A stretch of DNA of 6,149 bases from the NCBI GenBank assembly GCA_023229485.1, contig JALNZJ010000050.1, positions 1 to 6,149 of the forward strand, in the 5' to 3' direction. A program made the position numbers and the translations under genes. How positions within the stretch are numbered: position 1 is the first letter of the stretch; every line of letters begins with the position of its first letter. The DNA is from a bacterium (GTDB taxonomy: Bacteria; Patescibacteriota; Minisyncoccia; Minisyncoccales; Minisyncoccaceae). Of this stretch, positions 1 through 5,800 are shown one piece after another. The notes below the pieces were generated by a model. It saw only the letters and a program-made list of their open reading frames with translations. It was not told the DNA's origin and searched no databases.

Positions 1-2206
1 TAAGAGGCACGTCTACATTCTGCTCTGGATTAATTGACAAAAAATTACAAAATTTCGTTAATTCAGGAGTACTATGTTTTACTGTCGGACAATCAAAAAT
101 AATTGAACATTTCCTTGATTGATTATTATCTTTAGTGCATGCCCCCCAAGGCTCACACTGCCACTTATCCTCACTACAAGAAGATTGCGACACTACACAA
201 GCCTCTTCGAGTACTGAATTACCAAAACATCCACTAGGGGAAGCAGATATTAATTTTCGGGTTCGTTTTCCGTTTTGACATAGACTCCAATCAGAATAAA
301 CATAAGCCAAGCAATTAACAGTCTGGCATTTTTCTTCTACAATCTTTTCCCCCTCACTACACCCCTCAGAAAAACCAGAAAGAACTGTCCTATATCGCTT
401 TCCATCCTGACAAGAACTCCAATTAGAATAACTATATATACATGGAACACATGATCTTGTTAATTCTTCCGAATTAACGATACAATCGCTAGGGCTTTTT
501 TCGATAACTGTTCTAGTTTGTTTTTTATCAATGCACTTACTCCAATCAGAATATTTATAACTACACGCAGTCTTAATAGTAAAAGATGATTTTAAGCTTG
601 AAGAAATTATTTTTTCGCTACCGCTACTATTAACATAAGAAATGACACTCAAATTCAAAACACCTCCAGAGTAACCATTTGGAATAATAATCTTAGTACA
701 CCAAGAAGATGCATCGTCCGAACAAACACTATCAATTGTACTTAACAAAGCAAAGCTTCCATCTTGTGACCTCAAGGAAATCTTTATAGATTTTACACTA
801 ACACTATTTTGGACAGAAAGCTTTACAACTATTGAATCTCCCGGATTAACAACTGACGGAGTAATCAATGGAACTCCAATAATAGGCATTTGATCGTTAG
901 AAACAACAACAAAAGTTTTCAATGTAGAAATTTGTATCTTTGTACCATCCGAAGAATATAATAATACTGACCATTCTCCCGCAATATCAGGAGCAGAAAA
1001 AGTACCACAAAAAGCATTCCCAGAAATACATTTTTTTAAAACTACAGATAGTTGATTATTTAAACTCGATAAAATTGGCTTCGAAACTAAGTTTAGTGAT
1101 TCGGCACTTAAAAGAGAAGAATCTACCTCCACCCTAACAGACACCGAACTTCCAATTACTGCAGAAGATGGATTTATTATAATTTTTGAACCATCAAGAA
1201 CAATACTCGCAATGCTTTTTTTGTTAGCAGAACAAGTAATATTTGCACCTCCATTTATTCCACTACAAGTCCAAGTCCATGGCCCCACTCCCGAAACGTT
1301 ACCAGCCGTTCCGGTAACACAAAGATTAGCAGTTGGCATGGTACTACTCTCAGTAACTACACCGCAAGTACCATTTATTTTTTTATTAGCACTACAATTC
1401 AAACTATTACCCCCAGAAACACACTTCCAAGTCCATCCATTATTATTAGAAACAAAACTAGTAACTGTCCCTCCAACACAAAGATTAGAGGAAGACTCTA
1501 GCGTATAAACAGGACTCAACGAAACACACGCATTGACAATACTCGAACCATAATTAGCCGTACCAGCAACAGCACTACTATCATTATCGATATAATTAAA
1601 ATAACAACTTTCAGTAATATTATCAGTAGAACAATTCCAAGTACATTTACTAGTACTAGTCAAAGGAAAAGCGTTTATTGCTGATGCCGGAGAAGTACAT
1701 AAATTAAGATTGTGTGCATCGGCAGTATCTTGACACCAATTAGTACCTACCTTAGTAACATTAAAAGCCTCACCACTAGCAACACCGCACAAAGATTTTA
1801 CAGTAAACTCTTTTCGTATTAATTCAACGGAATCGATATAAGCCGCCACGGTCCAAGTACCAGATTTTCCAACTAAAGAAGCCAAGGCAGTACTAGAACA
1901 AAAACCTTGACTACTATTAACACAATCTATTTGTCTTTCAATTACCGCATTATTTGGATCAGTAAATTTCAAAGAAATTATTTTATTAATATTTGATCCA
2001 ATAATCGTCACTAAAAAACCTTGATTAAGCCAAACTTCTGCAGTGTTTGTACTACCTGTTATGTTAATTACACTAATAGAACTTCTTGTTGTTATATCGT
2101 TCGCATCAGCCAAACTAAACCTACTAATGCTACTACCAACAAAAATAATAATTAAAAAAACAAAGATAAAAAGAAAAATAGATTGCAATAATTCCTCTTG
2201 TCTCAT
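1..2206 (-). CDS. Large exported modular cysteine-rich protein with Ig-like, WTW-type and TSP1-like repeats (3' end beyond window)
   Basis: Seen: the frame is open from ATG at 2206 to the left edge, 735 codons with no stop; the C-terminus lies outside. An in-frame TAA at 2230-2228 precedes the ATG, and it is the first ATG after that stop. Residues 10-24 are a hydrophobic run (IFLFIFVFLIIIFVG), followed by a possible signal-peptidase site after ADA (33-35). Module order: beta-sandwich-like 36-138; three Cys/Trp repeats 140-201, 227-276 and 281-330; beta-sandwich-like 332-436 and 441-546; thrombospondin-type-1-like repeats 548-586, 589-627, 632-670 and 677-720. There are 38 Cys, none in the signal. 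Known: such modules occur in extracellular adhesive or binding proteins. Inference: a surface-attached or secreted interaction protein whose modules are stabilised by disulfides. The ligand is unknown and no enzymatic motif is visible. It could be anchored by the N-terminal helix if uncleaved, or by a C-terminal signal outside the window. High confidence as a gene, low for exact role. Confidence 0.9.
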   Translation of the reverse strand, partial: MRQEELLQSIFLFIFVFLIIIFVGSSISRFSLADANDITTRSSISVINITGSTNTAEVWLNQGFLVTIIGSNINKIISLKFTDPNNAVIERQIDCVNSSQGFCSSTALASLVGKSGTWTVAAYIDSVELIRKEFTVKSLCGVASGEAFNVTKVGTNWCQDTADAHNLNLCTSPASAINAFPLTSTSKCTWNCSTDNITESCYFNYIDNDSSAVAGTANYGSSIVNACVSLSPVYTLESSSNLCVGGTVTSFVSNNNGWTWKCVSGGNSLNCSANKKINGTCGVVTESSTMPTANLCVTGTAGNVSGVGPWTWTCSGINGGANITCSANKKSIASIVLDGSKIIINPSSAVIGSSVSVRVEVDSSLLSAESLNLVSKPILSSLNNQLSVVLKKCISGNAFCGTFSAPDIAGEWSVLLYSSDGTKIQISTLKTFVVVSNDQMPIIGVPLITPSVVNPGDSIVVKLSVQNSVSVKSIKISLRSQDGSFALLSTIDSVCSDDASSWCTKIIIPNGYSGGVLNLSVISYVNSSGSEKIISSSLKSSFTIKTACSYKYSDWSKCIDKKQTRTVIEKSPSDCIVNSEELTRSCVPCIYSYSNWSSCQDGKRYRTVLSGFSEGCSEGEKIVEEKCQTVNCLAYVYSDWSLCQNGKRTRKLISASPSGCFGNSVLEEACVVSQSSCSEDKWQCEPWGACTKDNNQSRKCSIIFDCPTVKHSTPELTKFCNFLSINPEQNVDVPL
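47..565 (-). repeat. Four tandem thrombospondin-type-1-like repeats within the large exported protein
   Basis: Residues 548-586, 589-627 and 632-670 are three 39-residue units of pattern C-x-Y-x-YS(D/N)WS-x-C-x(3)-K-x(2)-R-x...C...C. Their cysteine steps are 10/17/11, 10/17/11 and 11/17/10. Each contains YSDW or YSNW followed by a basic R-x-R/T strand (QTRTVI, RYRTVL, RTRKLI), as in the Trp-Arg layer of TSP1 domains. The fourth unit (677-720) is divergent: six cysteines, W682 and W687 (WQCEPWGAC), and the basic strand QSRKC. The resemblance to the TSP1 fold is inferred from motif layout, not from a profile search. Confidence 0.75.
1217..1789 (-). repeat. Three WTW-type cysteine repeats within the large exported protein
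   Basis: Residues 227-276 and 281-330 are near-duplicate units: Cys start, an NLC motif (C243, C296), G/T-rich loop, WTW (258-260, 310-312), then WxC (C262, C314), a last Cys (C271, C325) and the shared ending CSANKK. The first unit (140-201) begins CGVASG, has LC at 170, a degenerate CTWNC (188-192) and a last Cys at 201, with one extra cysteine pair (six in total). I recognise the unit as a recurrent element in Patescibacteria surface proteins but know no function for it. Confidence 0.75.
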
Positions 2207-2253
2207 ATTAAATAAAAAAATGAATAATTATAAAATAGTTCAATGTTGCTTAT

Positions 2254-2282
2254 ATTATAAAACACATTAATAATTAAAGCAA
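2254..2282 (-). promoter_or_regulatory. Candidate promoter of the large exported-protein gene
   Basis: On the minus strand, TTGCTT (2282-2277) is followed by a 17-nt spacer and a perfect TATAAT (2259-2254). This predicts a start near 2247 and a leader of about 40 nt. A second TATAAT at 2232-2227 has no convincing -35 box and would give a leader of only about 14 nt. The region is very AT-rich, so chance matches are likely. The 83-nt gap to the upstream gene supports independent transcription, but no terminator is seen in it. Confidence 0.4.
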
Positions 2283-2289
2283 AGAAGTT

Positions 2290-3288
2290 TTACATAAAAT
2301 CAATCTCTTGAGCTTGTAATTGATATAAATAATTAAAGCTATTATTTTTTACTTCAGTTTTTATCTTCTCAATAGTCATTTCTCCAATACGTTCAATTCC
2401 TAATGCTTTCATTCCACCCACAGTCATCATTTCTACTATTTTATTCGCCGGCAATAAAGAAGAATTACAATTTATTCCTTTTTGAAGCAAAGCGGTAAAC
2501 TTACCTGCCTCCCATACATCAAGCCGATTAGAACTAGCCGCCCCATCAGTACCAATAGCAACATTTATCCCAGCATCAATTAAGTCAGAGACAGGAGATA
2601 TTCCCGATCCAAGTTTAAGATTACTAAGCGGACAATGAACAACACTACACCCTTTTTCGGCAATTATCGAAACATCTTCTTTGGTCAACCAAGTGCAATG
2701 GATTAAAGTAGTTTTTTCGTCAAGAACTCCAATTTTATCAAGATAAGCAATAGGAGTTAATCCGTGGTTTTTTAAGCTATCTTCTATTTCTTTTTTTGTT
2801 TCAGAAACATGTATCTGGTAAATAGCATTAAAATCCTTTGCCAATTTTTTTGACCTTTTAAGGTTATCTTCATTTACTGTATATGGAGAATGGGGAGCAA
2901 CAGAAACAAAAACATTTGTATTAGTTTTATACTCTTCTAATAAACTTTTTGTGCTTTCAAAATCTTTTTCAAAAATTTCTTGTCCTTTTATATCAAGTAA
3001 TCCTTCGCCAACAACAACTAAAAACTTTTTTTCCGTTGCTGCTTTTGCCACTTCCTTTTCAAAAAAATACATATCCATAAATGCTCTTATTCCATTATCA
3101 TACATCTCATCTATAGCTTTTTTTGTTTCAGTATAAACAAATTCTGGATTAACACTTTTCGCTTCCATCGGCCAAATACAGTCATTCAGCCACTTGTCTA
3201 AAGGCAAGTCTTCTCCTAATCCCCTGAAAGCAATCATTGCTGCATGAGTATGTGCATTAACTAAAGGTAAATTAAATCTTGTTTTCAT
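2290..3288 (-). CDS. Amidohydrolase-superfamily deaminase, MtaD/SAH-deaminase-like, lacking flanking beta-sandwich domain
   Basis: 332 residues. Seen: metal motif HxH at H13/H15 (NAHTHAAM), the family-typical FRGLGEDLPLDKWL (21-34), H133 (APHSPYT), metal ligand H160 and general acid/base E163 in HVSET, H197 (HCTWL), H218 (VVHCP) and metal ligand D248 (GTDGAASSN). Known: this motif set belongs to TIM-barrel deaminases (MtaD, SsnA, TrzN/AtzA relatives) that hydrolyse amino or chloro groups of purine- or triazine-like rings. MtaD converts 5'-methylthioadenosine or S-adenosylhomocysteine to the inosyl form. Inference: a cytosolic purine-derivative deaminase, substrate unproven. Odd: relatives are usually about 400-440 residues with an N- plus C-terminal beta-sandwich. 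Here the N-terminal strands are absent (in-frame TAG two codons before the ATG), and after residue 301 a short helical-looking tail replaces the usual GSLExGKxADL segment. It sits alone between a terminator and another gene, with no salvage gene nearby. Confidence 0.88.
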   Translation of the reverse strand: MKTRFNLPLVNAHTHAAMIAFRGLGEDLPLDKWLNDCIWPMEAKSVNPEFVYTETKKAIDEMYDNGIRAFMDMYFFEKEVAKAATEKKFLVVVGEGLLDIKGQEIFEKDFESTKSLLEEYKTNTNVFVSVAPHSPYTVNEDNLKRSKKLAKDFNAIYQIHVSETKKEIEDSLKNHGLTPIAYLDKIGVLDEKTTLIHCTWLTKEDVSIIAEKGCSVVHCPLSNLKLGSGISPVSDLIDAGINVAIGTDGAASSNRLDVWEAGKFTALLQKGINCNSSLLPANKIVEMMTVGGMKALGIERIGEMTIEKIKTEVKNNSFNYLYQLQAQEIDFM

Positions 3289-3313
3289 TTTCTATTTTTG
3301 CTTTATTTAATAT

Positions 3314-3329
3314 TAATAAAATTATAACA
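3314..3329 (-). promoter_or_regulatory. Extended -10 promoter of the deaminase gene
   Basis: Minus-strand TGTTATAAT (3329-3321) is a perfect TATAAT with a TGn extension and no good -35 box. It predicts a start near 3314 and a leader of about 25 nt before the ATG at 3288. It lies just downstream of the preceding operon's terminator, where a new promoter is expected. A 9-bp direct repeat, AATATTAAT, flanks it at 3309-3317 and 3329-3337. Confidence 0.5.
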
Positions 3330-3340
3330 ATATTAATTCA

Positions 3341-3369
3341 AAACAAAAAGACCGGATAACCCGGTCTTT
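3341..3369 (-). terminator. Intrinsic terminator of the ABC exporter operon
   Basis: On the minus strand, AAAGACCGG, a 5-nt loop (GTTAT) and CCGGTCTTT form a perfect 9-bp stem. The U-run (five T, G, four T) follows directly, overlapping the stem's last bases. The hairpin begins 9 nt after the TAG stop at 3381-3379. The T-run is much better on the minus strand than on the plus strand, so it acts in the direction of the operon. Confidence 0.9.
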
Positions 3370-3378
3370 CACTCAAAA

Positions 3379-3855
3379 CTATTTCGTTGTAGGTTGATTT
3401 TGTCCCGGACCTTGGCTGCCTGTCGGCATCAAGGACTGAGAAGAAATTTGTATAATTTTAGCAGTTACACTCCCATCAGAATTCTGATCTCCGGTAACAG
3501 TAATATTTGAACCGACACTAATATCATCAATTGAGCCAGTAGTCGATTTTAAAAATTGCGTTGATTGAGAGAAAAAAACTATTTTTGATCCTCCGCTTCT
3601 ATCTTTCAAGACAATACTCTTATCATCCTTGCTCAATATCTCTCCGCCAACAAGTCCACCTTTTTGCCTATTTGTCACTTGCCCAGCAGTGCCCTGTTTT
3701 TGTCCGTTCTGCATTTGCCCATTCAGCATCTGAGCAAACCTTGCACCATTCTTACCTTCTTGATACTTCATTCCTCCATAAAAAAATCCTCCCGCTACAA
3801 CGATTAAAATAATTGTAAAAACTATATATTCTTTTTTTATTTTTTTAATAGTCAT
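3379..3855 (-). CDS. Small membrane-anchored protein with OB-fold-like (DUF5666-like) beta domain
   Basis: 158 residues. Seen: basic N-terminus (KKIKKEY), one transmembrane segment at about 10-29 (IVFTIILIVVAGGFFYGGMK), a Gln/Gly/Met-rich flexible linker at 30-66, a compact beta-rich domain at 67-138 (GGEILSKDDKSIVLKD ... SVGSNITVTG ... GSVTAKIIQI) and a Pro/Gln/Gly tail. It has no cysteine and no lipobox. Known: this strand pattern, with alternating 'G-x-I-x(6)-I-x-L' and 'G-x-x-I-x-V-x-G', resembles the DUF5666 family of extracytoplasmic beta-barrel domains. Inference: an N-in, C-out accessory protein of the exporter encoded just upstream, since it is the last gene of the operon, 33 nt after the permease and before the terminator. 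Biochemical role unknown. It might bind substrate or stabilise the complex, or be an unrelated envelope protein. Confidence 0.8.
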   Translation of the reverse strand: MTIKKIKKEYIVFTIILIVVAGGFFYGGMKYQEGKNGARFAQMLNGQMQNGQKQGTAGQVTNRQKGGLVGGEILSKDDKSIVLKDRSGGSKIVFFSQSTQFLKSTTGSIDDISVGSNITVTGDQNSDGSVTAKIIQISSQSLMPTGSQGPGQNQPTTK

Positions 3856-3888
3856 TATTTTATTTTTATAATAATTTAATAATTAATT

Positions 3889-5109
3889 TTATTCATATCT
3901 TAATGCCTCAATTGGATTCAACTTACTAGCCCGATTTGCTGGATAATATCCAAAAATTATTCCAATAGCTCCCGAAACTCCAAATGACAATACTACTGAA
4001 AAAGTTGATACCTGCGTTGCAAGACTAAAAAACTGATAAGCGACAAAAGAAACTAAACATCCTAAAATTATACCAATGATACCCCCCGTAAAAGTAAGCA
4101 TTATTGCCTCTCCTAAAAATTGGAAATTAATATCCTTTCTTTTTGCACCAATAGCTTTTCGAAGTCCAATCTCTCTCGTTCTTTCAGTTACTGTAGTCAA
4201 CATCATATTCATAATACCTATTCCGCCAACCACTAATGAAATTCCTGCCACTGAACCCAAAAGCATGGTAAAAGTATTAGTCACAGAAGATGCGGTAGCT
4301 ACAATATCAGCCTGATTCATTATGCTAAAATCCGCAGTAGAAACATTATGTCTATCTAAAAGTAATGTTGTTATATCAGTCTGCAATACCGTCATTTCCT
4401 CTTGACTAGAGGCTTGGACAGCAATAGTGGAAACATAATTCCCTCCAGTTAAATATTGTTGTGAAACGGTAATTGGGATATAAATTACATCGTCCTGATT
4501 ATTAAAACCACTCCCCCCCTTTTCTTTTGTTATTCCAACAATAGTAAAATTTATACTCTTGATACGGATTGTCTGCCCAATAACACCTGAGGAGTCAACA
4601 TCTTCACCAAATAAATCATCTCGCACAGAAGGCCCGATAACAGCAACCTTTGACATGCTTTTTACATTTTGATCCGTTATGAAATTACCAGTCTCTACTT
4701 CAACATTTCTCACTGTTGGATAAGCCGAAACAACCCCATTAATAGTCGTGTTCGTATTTGTACCTTTAGCGGTTACTTGATATCGCCCCGAAACCTCAGG
4801 AGAAACAGCCAGTACAGAAGAAAGGGATGATATCGCCTCGGCATCATCTTTTGTTAATGTCTGAGAGGAACCTCTGCCTTGACTTACTTGAACCCCCATA
4901 CCTCGCTGAGCTCCAGGAGTAATCAAGAGAAGATTTGAACCTAAAGATTGTATACTTGATTCAATACTACTCTGCGAACCTTGCCCAATAGCAATCATGG
5001 CTATCACGGAACCAATACCGATAACAATACCAAGAATTGTTAATCCAGATCTAGCCTTATTAGCCAAAAGTGCTGAATATATTTCTTCAAATAAGTCTAA
5101 AAATTTCAT
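3889..5109 (-). CDS. ABC transporter permease, MacB/FtsX type
   Basis: 406 residues, the usual length for a stand-alone MacB-like permease. Seen: N-terminal amphipathic stretch, TM1 at about 22-43 (LTILGIVIGIGSVIAMIAIG), a large extracytoplasmic MacB_PCD-type domain at about 45-275 (LITPGA near 62-67, TKDDAEAI near 86-93), TM2 at about 281-305, the coupling-helix motif TERTREIGLRKAIGAKRKDI (308-327), TM3 at about 332-358, TM4 at about 368-390, and the family ending YYPANRASKLNPIEALRYE (388-406). Known: these type VII exporters transmit ATPase movement mechanically to extracytoplasmic partners and move peptides, antibiotics, toxins or lipoproteins. Here the ATPase is a separate gene 3 nt upstream, and an adaptor gene lies before that. 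Substrate unknown. Extracytoplasmic loops lack cysteine, in contrast with the large exported protein. A specific MacB symbol is not assigned because Escherichia coli MacB is an ATPase-permease fusion. Confidence 0.94.
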   Translation of the reverse strand: MKFLDLFEEIYSALLANKARSGLTILGIVIGIGSVIAMIAIGQGSQSSIESSIQSLGSNLLLITPGAQRGMGVQVSQGRGSSQTLTKDDAEAISSLSSVLAVSPEVSGRYQVTAKGTNTNTTINGVVSAYPTVRNVEVETGNFITDQNVKSMSKVAVIGPSVRDDLFGEDVDSSGVIGQTIRIKSINFTIVGITKEKGGSGFNNQDDVIYIPITVSQQYLTGGNYVSTIAVQASSQEEMTVLQTDITTLLLDRHNVSTADFSIMNQADIVATASSVTNTFTMLLGSVAGISLVVGGIGIMNMMLTTVTERTREIGLRKAIGAKRKDINFQFLGEAIMLTFTGGIIGIILGCLVSFVAYQFFSLATQVSTFSVVLSFGVSGAIGIIFGYYPANRASKLNPIEALRYE

Positions 5110-5112
5110 GAA

Positions 5113-5799
5113 TTACTTTTTAGTTTTATAATCATCGGTAATCACCCCATCCCTAATAAAAATAATACGATCAGCATGTTCAGCAACTTCCTTTTCGTGA
5201 GTAATCAGAATAATAGTATGATGTTGTTCTCTATTCAAAGTTTCAAAAGTTTTTAAAACAATTTCTCCTGTCTTAGTATCCAAATTACCAGTTGGCTCAT
5301 CGGCTAAGATTAAAGTTGGATTATTAACTAAAGCTCTTGCAATAGCAACTCTTTGCATCTGTCCTCCAGATAACTGATTAGAAAGATTATTATAGTGCTT
5401 TTCATCTAATCCAGCACTTTTCAATGCCAATCTAGCTATCGTTTCTCGTTCTTGTTTTGGAATTTCGGCGTAAACCAAAGGCAGCATCACATTACGCAAA
5501 ACAGTTGAACGAGCCAAAAGATTAAAAGATTGAAAAACAAAACCGATTTTTTTATTTCTTATATCAGCAAGCTCATCATCAGAAAAATCAGCTATATTTT
5601 TACCATCTAATAAATACTCTCCAGAAGTCGGGGTATCAAGAGCACCCAAAATATGCATCAAGGTAGACTTTCCAGACCCTGAAGGTCCCGTTATCGCAAT
5701 AAACTCTCCATCTTTAATGGAAAATGTTAAATCCTTCAAAACAACAATTTCTCCCGAATCATTCTTATAAGTTTTAACTATGTTTTTACACTCAATCAT
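5113..5799 (-). CDS. ABC transporter ATP-binding protein, MacB/LolD type
   Basis: 228 residues from ATG 5799. Seen: Walker [10 protein letters not shown] (38-46), Q-loop Q90 (FVFQSFNLL), signature LSGGQ (143-147), Walker B LILADE (163-168, catalytic E168), D-loop NLD (172-174) and H-loop H201 (ITHE). This is a complete, apparently active nucleotide-binding domain of the LolD/MacB class, which pairs with the permease encoded 3 nt downstream and acts as a dimer on the cytoplasmic face. Start choice: the frame is open to a possible ATG at 5886, but the extra 29 residues (MFRVYSRWGVEIGVERQRQQ...) overlap the adaptor gene's tail and have no family counterpart. Starting at 5799 gives the standard [11 protein letters not shown] beginning, one base after the adaptor's TAA (TAATATG), typical of translational coupling. 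No Shine-Dalgarno is visible. Confidence 0.95.
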   Translation of the reverse strand: MIECKNIVKTYKNDSGEIVVLKDLTFSIKDGEFIAITGPSGSGKSTLMHILGALDTPTSGEYLLDGKNIADFSDDELADIRNKKIGFVFQSFNLLARSTVLRNVMLPLVYAEIPKQERETIARLALKSAGLDEKHYNNLSNQLSGGQMQRVAIARALVNNPTLILADEPTGNLDTKTGEIVLKTFETLNREQHHTIILITHEKEVAEHADRIIFIRDGVITDDYKTKK

Positions 5800-5800
5800 A

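Noticed and set aside
47..1789. Tandem repeats as a CRISPR array or recent DNA repeat expansion
   Set aside because: The periodicity is at the protein level only. The DNA of the units differs widely and there are no constant repeats with spacers.
2102..2206. N-terminus of the exported protein as a type IV pilin-like leader
   Set aside because: There is no G/A followed by F-T-L-I-E prepilin cleavage site; the hydrophobic run plus ADA fits an ordinary signal peptide or anchor.
940..2270. Small plus-strand open frames at 940-1137, 1212-1508 and 2043-2270
   Set aside because: They lie opposite the large minus-strand exported-protein gene, mostly within it. Their translations are low-complexity and their length is explained by the biased codons of the real gene.
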